From the NCBI GenBank assembly GCA_050084985.1, contig JBITNC010000002.1, forward strand, positions 34,286,001 through 34,350,000: a DNA stretch of 64,000 nt, written 5' to 3'. The notes beneath the pieces are model-generated. The model did not search any database and had not been told where the DNA came from. It saw only the letters and a program-made list of their open reading frames with translations. A program made the translations under genes and the position numbers. Source of the stretch: Nageia nagi. Its lineage: Eukaryota > Pinophyta. This document shows, in pieces, positions 1 through 11,997 of the stretch; the stretch's first letter is position 1; each line of letters starts with the position of its first letter.

Positions 1-16
1 GAATATAATGATTTCG

Positions 17-39
17 AATATATATATATATATATATAT
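17..39. repeat. (TA)n microsatellite
   Basis: Simple alternating TA run near the left window edge. Confidence 0.9.
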
Positions 40-169
40 GAAGAATACTAAGGTAATTGAGATAATCATTAATCTAAAAATGTGGCTTAGCATATGTTGT
101 TCAAATTATATGTTCAATCCTATTTTTTCCATTGACATCATTCTTATGTGGGAAGCATGAAGAATGTTA

Positions 170-1060
170 AAAGTCCAATGTTTGGAATGAGAGACATAGT
201 GACTTCATTACGATAGGTGAGCATTGTGATGATGATGATACAATAAATGATTAAAGATTGCTTTGAAAAACATTATGATAGGTAATTTCATTACCATAAG
301 TGAGCATGTTTAGAGATTGCTTTGATAAACACTATAGTACTTGCATGATGGTACAATAAATGATTGATTTCATGAGTAGCTAGATACTGTAAATGAATAT
401 GGTTACATATATTATCATACATCTATAGTTCTTAAAAGTTTTTTGTTGAAATAAATGAATGTGAAAATTGTGTTTCAAATGGTTTATGAAATGTTAACAA
501 GAAAGCAGTATCATTGAAAAGTATACCATACAGCGAGGAGTTCACAAATAACTATGTTGATTATATAGATTTTAAATGATTGATTATTGATGCATGTATG
601 ATAGATATTGCTGATTTTATGTCTTGATAGATGGAAGACATCCTAATAAATTTAAAGAGAACACTCTTTTATTTGTTTTGTTATGCATGTATACAACTAT
701 ATTGTAGATTATGCCAGGAGATGATTTTCTTGTTTGGGAGTGACACTCTGTGAATGCATAAGATTGTATTTAGGCAATTTAGTTGTGCATACAATTAAAA
801 AGTGTTGTTATATGATCCCGAATGCTCTTCATATCCCATAAACAACTAGTAAGACCCTATTAGTACAAGAAAAAAATCGTAGATGAACGAGGTGAATTGA
901 GATTAAGACCTTACCACCTTTGAAGGTTTTATTATTGAAAAACATATTGCATAAAATATAAAACGTAAATCTTATTTTAATGCTTGAAAATATAAACATT
1001 TTATCATTTCAAGTTTATGCTTCAAAATCTAGTGATAAATTTTGAAGTAGGGATTTTATG
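170..1060. other. AT-rich intergenic stretch, no gene seen
   Basis: No gene was recognised. Between about 190 and 360 a short phrase recurs imperfectly (attgctttga followed by a 'cattac..taggtgagcat'-like block), suggesting a two-unit decayed local repeat. Confidence 0.5.
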
Positions 1061-2229
1061 GACATTACATCATTGGATTTTTTCCCTCAAAGAATGTGTT
1101 TAATACCGTCACGTTGGTTTAGACAAGCAGGTACGCTTCGAGAATGCGCATGCCACTCATTCTTTTCCTGATGGCTTCTAAGTTGAATACAATACTATCC
1201 CATGTGAAACTGTGTAATCCTACATTAATAGTTAAGTCGGGATTGAAAGTATGTAAAGCATAAATTATTCAGTAAATAGTAGCGATTTAGTCACCATATT
1301 TTAGGATTACAGGTCTTTTTCACTTTTTAATTCTTGTGAAAGGAGACATAGTTGAATGTCAAAATGTATGAATGACATTATCAAATATAGATCACAGTAC
1401 AGTGGTAATAAAAATATCTCAGTTTGCCAAAGACAACCACTATTACACCATTTGTAGCTCTGAACAAATAGCACTTCTTGTTTTATTAGGGTTTCTAAAA
1501 ATTTCAACTAGCCAATATATGAACTTCTCTCTTCTCGAAGATGAGTTTTTTCTATCCATGTTAACAATAATCTACTATGGTGACAAAAGGATCCCCATGC
1601 GAAATCTTCATCACATGCGACAACTATGTAAATATTTGCCTCCTATCCAAGAAGCAATAGATCAATGGCATGAATTAAATAATTTAACTAATTCAAGAAG
1701 GGTTAAAACCCAATTATTATAGAAGCTAGATGGAAGTAGAGTGATTATCTTGTTTATGTTGATCACAACAACAGGTTAACCTTCTTTCTTGCTTTCACAT
1801 TGTGTCTTTTGTTAAGCTCAAGCGAAATAGTGCAAAATGTTTAATCTCCTTACCAAAGGTGGGGAAGATGAGTTTTGTTAGAAACAAAAACTAATACAGG
1901 TGATGGAGTTCAATATAATTAATTCTTGTGAGAGTAAATAAACCTCAAGACTACCAGGGATCATAAGTCAGTGCAGTATATATGATTCCCAAATACATAA
2001 AGATGACGCAAGGTTCTTTTCTAACATTTTGCATGATGGTATTCACGTTACATGGGTTCTTAAGCCAGAGTTAAGAGTACCCTTCAAAAATAAATTGATT
2101 AAACATTATCATTAATTGTTTATAGCACATGTGTTACAATAATGTGATAAACAAACTCCAATAAAAGTCATTTCTGTAGGAGTACAGAAATAAACACAAA
2201 TAGAGCTGATAAGTGGCATTGAAGCCGTG

Positions 2230-3299
2230 TTGAGAGTTATTTATCTTTGGAGAATCAGTTTGTAGTCCAAATACCATCTCAATGAGGTCAATCTCCTTTT
2301 TTCACTGGCTACACTCATCCTTACATTCATCCAACAACATATCAAGGTTAGTGTTTTCTCCATCATCTCCATCTGCAATGCAGACATTATCCAACAGAAA
2401 CGAAAACTTAAGGTCCGAATAGGGCTCCGTGTCCAGAGGTCCAGGTCTACTTTGTTTCTCATCAGGTAGCTTAAAGAGATCATTACATTTAGGCTTATCA
2501 GAGAGAGAAACAGAAACTGCACTTGACTTTGGATTAACATCACTGTTGTCATCCATCACAAATTTACAATAAGAAAAACTTCCGCTTAGTGATGCATTCT
2601 GAAATCCGGTGTTAATATTTTCTGTGGTCACTTGTAAGTTGTTATAAGTGCTCATTTGGTACTGCTGGATTGAAGGATTGTTACTCTCCAGTTTCTAGAA
2701 ATGGTAAAAATTAGAACTGCAGGAAAATGAGGGTGACCCACCAGTGTGAGCAACAATATGACTAATGATTTTTGCTATCCTCCTCTCATGGTGTCCATGT
2801 TAGTGCTGAAGGAATGCTTGTAGATTATGTCCTTTAGAAAGAAGGAAAAGGAGATTGGTGAGTGAATATTCTGGCTGGGGTTGATACTTCTGCTTCTGTA
2901 ACATCCAACTTCTAGTGTTGATTCTGATGCTGATCTACTTATGATGAAAACATGATCGCATCTGATATCACTAGGACCAATGTTTTCTTAGTATTATTGT
3001 TGTCTTGTGTGGAGGAGGACTCTTCCTTTTTCTTCTTTTCTTCTTTGAGATTCAAACTCCCGATGTAGTCTTGTAAAATACATCTTCTATGGTTGCCAAC
3101 GCCATCAACAGAACCATCAAGAGTTCTTCTGGATCTTTTTTGCCCAGTTTGCCCGCGCTTGGTGTCATTTTAGTGAGTGATTTTTAATGGCATTTTCTAT
3201 TCTGCCCAGAAGGCCCAGGGTAATCTCGGCCAACTTATTGCCCAATTCTGCTTAGGCCTTGACAATCATTCTTTCTTCTTCTTCTTCAGATATCTCTCT
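2230..3299 (-). pseudogene. R2R3-MYB pseudogene, left copy (MYB98/MYB119-like)
   Basis: On the minus strand a 3' splice acceptor (poly-T then ACAG at 3303-3300) opens an exon coding for a MYB R3 repeat: SEEEEERMIVKA, GNKLAEI and GRIENAIKNH are legible. Next come a TKR.Q-like segment and ILQDYIGSLNL, a linker typical of MYB98/MYB64/MYB119-type factors. A serine-rich middle and an acidic C-terminal exon (2240-2655; LDMLLDE, DLIEMVFG) follow. R3-type MYBs bind DNA through a helix-turn-helix with regularly spaced tryptophans; here several Trp are replaced, there is a stop after IVKA, and the frame breaks after the KNH triplet. The R2 exon and start codon are absent. It is a partial, dead copy, with strong homology to the right copy. 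Confidence 0.75.
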
Positions 3300-3461
3300 C
3301 TGTAAAAAAACATAAGCATTCATATGAGAATTTGGACCAAGAAGTATGTTCCCTTATTCCACTCTCCAAACGTGTAAATTATGGAATACAGGTTTGGCGA
3401 GTTGATTTAGGGAAGAAACTTCATGGTCCAAATTGTCATAGGAATGCTTATTTTTTTTACG

Positions 3462-4545
3462 GAGAGATATATGGACTGAAGAAGAAGAAAGAATGATTTT
3501 CAACGCCCATGCAGACTGGGGCAATAAGTAGGCCGAGATAACAAAGCGCCTTCCGGGCAGAACAGAAAGTACCATTAAAAATCACTGCAATGCCACTAAA
3601 CGCAAGCAAACTGATCCAGGATAACTCTTGATGGTTCTGTTGATGGTCGTTGCAGCCACAGAAGCTCTATTTTACAAGACTACATGAATCTCAAACAAAA
3701 AGGAGGAGAAGAAAAAAGAGTCATCAACAAAAGACACCAATAATACTAAGAAAACATTGGGTGTATTGATATCAGATGCAATGTCCTCCTCAGAAATAGA
3801 TCAACATCAGAATCAACACCAGATGCTGGAAGTCGCGGGAGCAGCAACCCCAGCCACATTCACTCACCAAGTCCCTTTTCCATCTTCTTCTCCCGCTGAT
3901 AGAAACTACAACGCAAGTATTCCTTCAACACTAACATGGGCACCTTGCGAAGGAGATAGCATTTCAATAACAGCAAAAATCATCGGTTATAATGTTGCTC
4001 ACACTTGGTCACCCTTATTTTCCTGCAATTATCTTTTCATCATTTCTAGAAACTAGAGAGTAGCAATCCTCTCATGCAGCGGCACAAGAAGAGGACTAGT
4101 AACAATTTACAAAGAGCACAAAAGATATTAACAATGGATTTTAGAATGCAGCACTGAGTGAAAGTTCTCCTTATTGTTAATTTGTCATGGATGCCAACAG
4201 TGATGTTAATCCAAGGTCAAGTAAAGATTCTATTTCTCTCTCTGCTAAGCCTAACTGTAATTCTCTCACACAGCTAACTAAAGACAAACAAAGTGAATCT
4301 GAATCTCTTCTGACCTAAGCCTGACTGTCGTTTCTGTTGGATGGTATGCGTATTAGAGATGGAGATGATGAAGAAAACACTAATCTTGATATTTTATTGG
4401 ATGAATGTATCATATATGGATGAGTGTGGCCAGTGAAAAAAAGAGATTGACCTCATTGAGATGATATTCGGACCACAAACTGATCCTCCAGATAGAAATA
4501 ACTCTCAACATGGCTTCAACGCCACTCATCAACTCTAACTGTAAT
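3462..4545 (+). pseudogene. R2R3-MYB pseudogene, right copy (MYB98/MYB119-like)
   Basis: A poly-T/ac tract precedes the exon. From 3463 the frame reads DIWTEEEERMIFNAHADWG, then a stop codon (TAG 3529-3531) exactly where the second R3 tryptophan belongs, then AEITKRLPGRTESTIKNH and NATKRKQ. The KNHWNATKRRQ-type ending is characteristic of the MYB98/MYB119 group; here the Trp is Cys. ILQDY recurs at about 3669-3683. An open stretch (3757-4056) with Gln/His- and Ser/Pro-rich composition is the middle region. After an apparent intron the acidic C-terminus (NTNLDILLDE, then IDLIEMIFGPQTD) lies at about 4370-4480. Several stops and shifts make it non-functional. It is the mirror image of the 2230-3299 copy, and R2 and the start are missing here too. 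Confidence 0.78.
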
Positions 4546-5884
4546 TATTTCTGTACTATCACAAAAACGACCTTTATTGGAGTTTGTTTATCACATTGCC
4601 CCAACACATGCACCACAAATAATAGAATGATAATAGTTAACCAATTCACTATTTAAAGGGTACTCTTAACTCTAGCTTAAGGATCCATGTAATGTGAATA
4701 TCATCTTGCAAAATGTTATAAGAGAACATTGCCTCATCGTTATGTTTTGTGCAATGGCATCATATATACGGTTGCCTGGAGTTTTGTTTACTCTTACAAG
4801 TATTGAATATAATGAACTGCAATACCTGCATCAGCTTTTTTTTTCTATCAAAAATCATTGTCCCCATCCTTGGTAAGGACATCCAAAGACACAATGTGAA
4901 AGGAAGAAACAAGGCTACCTGTAGCTGTGATCAACATAGACAAATAATCACTCTACTTCCATCTAGCTTTGACAATAATTGGTTTTAACCTTTCTTGAGT
5001 TAGTTAAATTATTCAATTTATCTCATGAACTCATATCTAGTCTGTCTGGTTTCAAGTTTTCACATGGGAATGCTCATTTGATCATTGTAGATTAATCATT
5101 AATGTTACCATTTATAGAAAAAATTCATCTTGGAGGAAAAAGAAGTCTATATATTGTCTAGTTGAAATTTCTAGAACCCTAATAAGACATGAGATGCTAT
5201 TTGTTCAGAGTTACAAATCTTATGGCGATCGACTAGAAAATCTTATTACTACTGTGATTTACGTTAAGGTGGTATGAGTCTCTGCATGCAACCACAATCT
5301 ATATAATCTCTCTGAAAAAAATTAACTCCAATTTCCATAAGTAGATGGTAATTTACCAATTGCGCTTGTATAAATCAAACCATGCATCTCCTCTACAATG
5401 ACATGGACATTGAGGGTGATGTCCAAGACATTTTCAACAAGCTTATCAGCTAATAGTCTCTATTTGGGAGCGTACCTGCATGTCTAAACAAATGTGATGC
5501 TATGCAATACATATTCTTAGAAAAAAAATCCAGAGATAAGGGTTGGAGAAACGATTAAGAACACATGTAATACAAACAAAATATTGCTAATACTAAGTTG
5601 AAGTAACAGCTTCAATAGGTAGAAGATATGAATATATCAATATTCAAGTTTAAAATTTCTTTATCAAAGCAGAAAGTCATGTAAAACCTTCGGAACTTTT
5701 CATACAAGAACCTTCATACCAAAAACTTTCTTGAGAAGTGTAGCAGATGAACATAATTTATTATAATAGGCTGTTATCAATTGATGGATACTTCTGAGTT
5801 CCGACCATCAAGTTTTTTTGTGTGATATCTATCACCAATTTTATGAAATCAAAATTAATCCCAACATTTAGTATGAATGATGCA

Positions 5885-6090
5885 TTTGATTTGTATTCAT
5901 AAGTAATGTCATCATATTGAATTGTTGCATCCAATGCTTGATAAAGTTATAATAATATTATTTAATATTGTCACAATATTTAATATTAATGATGTCTTTG
6001 ATTTGTATTTATACATGATATCATTACATTGAATTATTGTATATAATGCTTAATAAAATTATATTAATATTATTTACTTTTAACAGTATA
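5885..6090. repeat. AT-rich minisatellite, 2 copies (unit 1)
   Basis: Two copies (starting about 5885 and 5997) of a roughly 110-base unit with tttgatttgtatt, then atgatatcat.acattgaatt, then ataaaattatattaatatta. Confidence 0.75.
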
Positions 6091-8065
6091 TTTTAAAAAT
6101 AAATAAATAAAATCATTTAAAATTAACGATAAAATTATAATAAATTAAAATTTATATATATAATTTCGAAAATATTTAAGAGATTATAAGATCTACAAAC
6201 ATTAATTAATGTGAATTACATAATGAAACTTAAATGTTATAATTGTTAACTACAAAATCACATATAATTGTTAATGTCATGTATTCATTCTATGCTTATA
6301 TATGAAAGCAAAGATTAATTACATTGAGAGATATTCTATGTAGTTGAGGATTGATGACCTCACATGTTATCTATATGTGTTAACATGATTTAAAACAAAA
6401 AAATATATATGATGAAGTTGATTCAAAATTTTAAAAAAATTATATGATGAAAAATCAACATATTAAATATTTTAAGAATTCCATGTAAATAAAATGTTTC
6501 AAAAATTCTATATAAATAAAATATTTCATAACAATATTTGCATTCTCTATTTTGAATTGTTGCGAACAAAATTATTTGAATCTTAAGGAATCTCTTATGC
6601 ATTTTTACAGTGATACTCATTTCAATCTCACTACTCAAAATCAATAGGTATTTTTTCAAAGATCTCTATAATTCTTTAACATTTTTACTACGTTATAATT
6701 TTGTTGGGATACAAGTTCTAGTAATATTATTTTGATATTTTAATAAAAAAATATTTACATTGAATCTTTGTAATTAAAAATAGTATTGATAGGATTTTAC
6801 ATTTTAGCATGTAAGACTTTTTAGATTTTAAGAAAATTTCTACCTATTTACACATTTAAAGTTATTTCAAAATGAATAAATATATTTGCAAAGATCTCTA
6901 TAAATCTTTAGCATTTTTACTACTTTACAATTTTATTACCCTACAAATTCAAGAATATTATTTTAATAAATTTTTTACATAAAATCTCAATAATTAAAAA
7001 AACATGTAACTATGATTACACATTTTGTGATGAAGGTGCAACATTTCTTTATTCAAATTATAAACAAAGTGAAATTTCGAATGTAGGCCATAGAGTTTCC
7101 CTCTTCTCCTCCATATCTTGGATTATATAAAATTCTTCATATAATATATTATAACATTATCAAGCCACATACTATAAGATGTGACTGTTATTTACAATTG
7201 AAAAAGAACATCTCACAGTATGAACAAAACAACACTATGCTTAACACAATGGAAGACTTCCTACCACAACAGAGCTGTGAAGAAGAAACAGAGCGTAGAA
7301 CAGTAAAGTATGCACAAAACATAGTGCAAGATCACAAAATATCAATCATGAAGCATAGTCTAAAAAAAGCTAAAGTCTTGTCCTAATAAAACAAGAGATG
7401 CTATTTGTTCAGTGTTCCAAATCTTATGGTGACCGACTGAGAAATTCTTATTACCACTGTACTGTAATCTATATTAAGGTGGTATGAGTCTCTGCATGCA
7501 ACCACAATCTATATAATCTCTCTGAAAAAAATTAACTCCAATTTCCAGAAGTAGATGGTAATGTACCAATTGCTCCTGTATATCTCACCTACAATGACAT
7601 GGAAATTGAGGGCGATCTCCAAGACATTTTCAACAAGCTTATCAAGTAATAAGTCTCTATTTGGGAGCGTACCTGCTTGTCTAAACAATGTGGTGCTATG
7701 CGATACATATTCTTAGCAAAAAAAATCCAAAGATAAGAATTGGAGAAAAGCTTAAGAACACCTGCCATACAAACAAAATATGGCTAAAACCAAGTTGAAG
7801 TAACAACTTCAATAAGTAAAAGATATGAATATATCAATGTTCAAGATTAATTTTTTTTTTCTTTTTTTTTTTTAATTTTATCAAAGCAGAAAGTAATGTA
7901 AAACCTTCGGAACGTTACACCAAAAACTTTCTTCGGAAGTGTGGCACAGGAACGTTGATTATAATAGGCTGTTATCAATTGAGGCGACACTTCTGAGTTC
8001 CGACCATCAAGTCTTTGTTGTGTGGTATCTGCAAATTAATCCCAACATTTAGTATGAATGATGCA

Positions 8066-8640
8066 TTTGATTTGCATTTATAGGTAATATTATCATATTG
8101 AATTATTGCGTCCAATGCTTGATAATTTTATAATAATATTATTTAATAGTAATCACAATATTTAATATTTAAGATGTTTTTGATTTGCATTTATAGATGA
8201 TATCATCACATTGAATTATTACATTTAAAGCTTATTAAAATTATATTAATATTACTTAATTATAACATTATATTGATATTAATAATAAATTATAGATGAT
8301 AATTTTTAATATCATATTAAATATTGTGATTAATATTAATCACAATATTTAATATTTACTATGTTTTCAATTATTTGTATTTATAAATGATATCATCACA
8401 TTGAATTATTGAATCTAATACCTGATAAAATTATATTAATATTACTTAAATTTAATATCACATTAAATATTGTGATTAATATTAATTAATAATATTATTT
8501 AATATTAATCTCAATATTGAATATTTACAATATCTTTGATTTGCATTTATAGATGATATCATCACATTGAATTATTGTATTTAATTCTTAATAAAATTAT
8601 ATTAATATTATTTAATTTTAGCATCATATTAAAAAAAAAA
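8066..8640. repeat. AT-rich minisatellite, 4 copies (unit 2)
   Basis: Four copies (starting about 8066, 8179, 8369 and 8535) of the same unit as at 5885-6090. Spacing is irregular, about 110 to 190 bases. The inserts between copies carry AATATT/attaatat palindromic runs. This expansion explains most of the length difference between the two tandem-duplication units. Confidence 0.75.
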
Positions 8641-10151
8641 AACAAAAAAATCATTTAAAATTAATGGTAGAATTGTAATGAATTGAATGATTTGCATAGA
8701 TATATACATATGCCTATAGCATCTATGAACAATCTTTAGTGTGAATTACACAATCACATTGGAATTCCATAATTGTTAACTACGATCAAATATGAATACC
8801 ACATATAATTGTTAATGCATGTATCCATTCTATGGTTACATATGAAAGCCACAGGTAATTACATTGAGAGGCATCCTATGTAATTAAGGAACATTGACCT
8901 TGCATGTTATCTATCTATTAGTCTATTTAACACACTAAAGCTAACTTAATATTAAAAAAACATTATATGATTAAGTTGACTTAAAATTTTGTAAATATTA
9001 TATGATAAAAATTAATAATTAAATAATTTTAAGAATTTCATATAAATAAAATATTTCATAATAATATTTGGATTGTACTACTTGCATGCTTTATTTTGAA
9101 TTGTTGTAAACAAGATTATTTAAATCTTGAGGAATCTCCTACCCATTTCTACAATTATACTTATTTCAATCTCACTACTCTAGAAAAATAGGTATCTTTG
9201 CAAGAATCTCTATAATTCTTTAATATTTTTACTACTTTGTGATACAAGTTATAGTAATATTATTTTGATATTTTAATAAAAAAAATCTTTACATTAAATA
9301 TTTGTAATTAAAAATAATATGGTTATGATTATACATTTTAGCATGTAAGATTTGTAGATCTTAAGAATTTTTTTACATATTTTCACATTTAGAGTTATTT
9401 CAAAATGAATAAGTATGTTTACAAATATCTCTATAATTCTTAGGCATTTTTACTATTTTATAATGTTGTTAACCTACAAATTCAATAATATTTTTTTAAT
9501 AAATTTTATACATAAAATTTCAATAATTAAAAATAATGTAACTTTGATTGTACGTTTTGAGATGAAAATGCACCATTTCTTTATTCAAATAGACAAATTG
9601 AAATTAATACCTAAAATTTAGGCCATAGATTTTCCCTCTTCTCTTATCATTGATCATATATATTTTTTCATATAATATATTATAACATAATTATGCCACA
9701 TACTATAAGATCTCACTATTATCTACAACATTATTCCTATAAAGTTATGAAGAAGAAAAAAGCATAGAACAATATCAAAGTATGCACTAAATAGAGTGCA
9801 AGGTAACATAATATCAATCATGAAGCAAAGTTTAAAAACATGGTAGAGTCTTACCTAGTTGAGAATAGAAACTACATTAAAAAAATATAATGTAATATGC
9901 TCACAACACTAGAAAATATAGTATCATGAAATTGAGTAAATATGATAAATATACAATGAAGTTGGAGGCAATTTATAATCTGTCATTTATTATAATATGG
10001 TTTTGAATAATCCAGTCATTTCTACACACCATACTTATCATTCTTACATGCTCATGTCTATATATAAACTAACCAAAGAAATAGAAAATAATGACTAGGT
10101 AGTAGCAATAACTAATAGTAGTTATACTGATAGAGACCAGAATAATTGTAC

Positions 10152-10156
10152 CAACA
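10152..10156. repeat. Target-site duplication (left) of element E1
   Basis: CAACA directly before the left LTR; the identical CAACA lies at 17894-17898. Confidence 0.9.
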
Positions 10157-10426
10157 TGTTTACAAATAAAATTGAGCGTGCAAATAAGTAAATAGGCAAC
10201 TATCTACAAACTCAATATTATCTGTATTTAAGCTACGGATAGCAATTTATTCTAGATAACAATAAACAACATAACCTATTCAGAAGTGTAATTGTACCAA
10301 CCAAGACTGTAATTTGTGTAATTACCTCACGGAATGTACCTGACAACGAAAGATGCAGATATTGGCGATGTACTGATGATGAGCTACCTTTCCAACAATG
10401 TCGTGACCTGCAAGGATGCCAAAAGA

Positions 10427-10442
10427 GGACCGCGGGCGGTCC
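10427..10442. promoter_or_regulatory. 16-bp perfect palindrome in E1 LTR
   Basis: GGACCGCGGGCGGTCC, two 7-base inverted arms (GGACCGC/GCGGTCC) around GG. Variants recur at 12672, 12727, 13363-13378 and 13393-13408 inside the same element. The right LTR has a decayed form (gaccgtaatagtcc, near 17290). Function is unknown; a protein-binding site is an inference. Confidence 0.6.
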
Positions 10443-10734
10443 GTTTCAATGATATAAGAGCATCGATGGTGTTTTTTCCATTCACAAAGGAGCATCGACG
10501 GCCTTCATTTGATAGTTTTGACCTCTCGATTAAGTCCAAAACTTCAATGTAGATGTCTCAGATAGTAGTATGATATCAAAATTGATCGTAGATGTCAGGA
10601 TAGCTCGCGTAAGGAAGCACACAAACCATAGCCTTGTAGGCGGTACCAAGAGATACCTTAAGGGGTAGCCACTTACAAGACCATACGCGAGATCATGTGT
10701 ATCCTTGTTATTGTGGACTTACTATTAGATCCCT

Positions 10735-10744
10735 TATTTATATA
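10735..10744 (-). promoter_or_regulatory. TATA box of E1 3' LTR
   Basis: On the minus strand the LTR contains TATATAAATA, in the sense orientation of the element; the same motif is at 17596-17605 in the 5' LTR. Confidence 0.5.
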
Positions 10745-10830
10745 GATAATAGATAATACCGCCCATGGGTCGGCGTGCATCTACATAAATAAGGTTAATT
10801 CACAACATTTAAGATAAACACACCAATAAA

Positions 10831-10914
10831 CAAGATAATCCATGCAATACTCAAGATAATCCATGCAATATTCAAGATAACCCATGCAATATTCAAGATA
10901 ATCATTATAAAATT
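10831..10914. repeat. 21-bp tandem repeat inside E1 LTR
   Basis: Four units of caagataatccatgcaatat starting 10831, 10852, 10873 and 10894. The same array is in the right LTR (about 17691-17775), so it predates insertion. Confidence 0.85.
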
Positions 10915-11279
10915 CATATTCAAGAAAAACATTGACATTATCACTTTAATCCATTCAAGACATATATTTAGGCCAAGCATATTCCATTAATTTATTGATT
11001 TAAAAACATAAATTCATTTTTATGTGTTAACAGATGCCCAACTTTGGATGTGAAATCGAAAGAAACATGAGGTGACTTGAGATTTTGCATTCAAAGTAAA
11101 AACACAATATCATAGCAAACAATTTTGATAAGCAATGATAAACATTAATCATTCTGAACTTAAAAAAACATCATGATAAAGCTTATTAGTACTAGATATA
11201 GGTTGACAAAACTCCCTTTTGATATTACCTTGGGCATGCTTGCCCCTTGCATTTTGCTGTAGAAGGTGATAGCCTGATA

Positions 11280-11505
11280 TATCTGACGACCCATGACAAC
11301 AAACTTGACAACACATGACAATGACAGGACAGACGACTTGACCACACATGTCGACCAAACGACAACTTGACAAGATCACATCACAAGACAAAACATGCCA
11401 ACACATGACAACATACATGACCAACTCACAAGACAAGACATGATAACACATGAAAACACACATGACCAACTCACAAGACAAGACATGATAACCATAACCA
11501 CACAT
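11280..11505. repeat. Degenerate CA/GACA-rich repeat near E1 3' LTR
   Basis: Recurring cacatgacaa and ctcacaagacaagacatgataac phrases, including a clear pair of about 50-base units at about 11405-11490. The rest of 11033-11280 shows no gene. No clean polypurine tract is visible at the LTR edge. Confidence 0.6.
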
Positions 11506-11510
11506 AGGGG

Positions 11511-11994
11511 AGAGCTAAGTTCCACACAACTGAGCCTTCGCACCAAGAGGTGTACTGCAGTTGCATAAGAAACGAACTCTGCAAAATAATGATAAGCTGA
11601 TATGTGAGAGCTAAGTTCCACACAACTGAGCCTTCGCACCAAGAGGTGTACTGTAGTTGCATAAGAACTGAACTCTGCAAAATAAGTGATAAGCTGATAT
11701 GTGAGAGCTAAGTTCCACACAACTGAGCCTTCGCACCAAGAGGTGTACTGCAGTTGCATAAGAATCGAACTTCGCAAAACAAGTGATAAGCTGATATGTG
11801 AGAGCTAAGTTCCACACAACTGAGCCTTCACACCAAGAGGTGTACTGCAATTGCATAAGAACTGAACTCCGTAAAACAAGTGATAAGCTGATATGTGAGA
11901 GCTAAGTTCCACACAACTGGGCCTTCGCACCAAGAGGTGTACTACAGTTGCATAAGAATTGAACTCTGCAAAATAAGTGATAAACTGATGAAGT
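11511..11994. repeat. Tandem array 1, five units of about 97 bp
   Basis: Units start at 11511, 11607, 11704, 11801 and 11898; each begins agagctaagttccacac and ends gataagctgatatgtg. Internal identity is high. Open frames across it are repeat artefacts. Confidence 0.93.
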
Positions 11995-11997
11995 TGT

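Larger units (their letters stand above)
1065..5540. repeat. Giant inverted repeat (about 2.1-2.3 kb arms)
   Basis: The left arm (about 1065-3338) is the reverse complement of the right arm (about 3425-5540), around an 86-base spacer. Anchors seen by eye: ccaaatt..catatgaatgctta at the spacer edges; the MYB R3 exon on both sides; the acidic C-terminal exon (2240-2660 against 4130-4545); a block around 1700-1800 matching 4890-4990; a block at 1450-1515 matching 5150-5215; and gtttagaca.gcaggtacgct at 1121-1150 matching 5470-5495. Identity is clearly below 100 percent, with many substitutions and small indels, so the palindrome is not recent. Both arms contain a MYB gene fragment reading outward from the centre. 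A transcript crossing the spacer could fold into a long hairpin. Confidence 0.85.
5165..9860. repeat. Direct tandem duplication, two units
   Basis: Unit 1 (about 5165-7386) is repeated in the same orientation as unit 2 (about 7386-9860). Anchors: gagatgctatttgttcag at 5193 and 7396; ggtggtatgagtctctgcat at 5270 and 7480; tttagtatgaatgatgcatt near 5868 and 8048; and the ends aatatcaatcatgaagca near 7338 and 9808. Unit 2 is longer, mainly because an internal AT-rich minisatellite has more copies. The first about 375 bases of unit 1 are also the outer end of the right arm of the MYB inverted repeat, so the duplicated segment contains former MYB-flanking DNA. No convincing gene was seen inside either unit. 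Confidence 0.85.
10157..11032 (-). repeat. E1 3' LTR (left copy)
   Basis: 876 bases, beginning tgtttacaaat and ending gtgttaaca on the plus strand, so TG...CA holds in both directions. It matches 17020-17893 with only scattered differences, mostly transitions (for example gagcgtg/gagcatg and gtacctgac/gtacttgac). It contains a 21-bp tandem repeat and a minus-strand TATA box. Confidence 0.92.

Noticed and set aside
1372-1722. 116-codon plus-strand frame in the left palindrome arm
   Set aside because: Antisense to the decayed MYB flank; the mirror sequence at about 4960-5290 is full of stops and no family was recognised.
7198-7386. 62-codon frame at the end of tandem unit 1
   Set aside because: The duplicate at about 9705-9860 is not open; likely chance.
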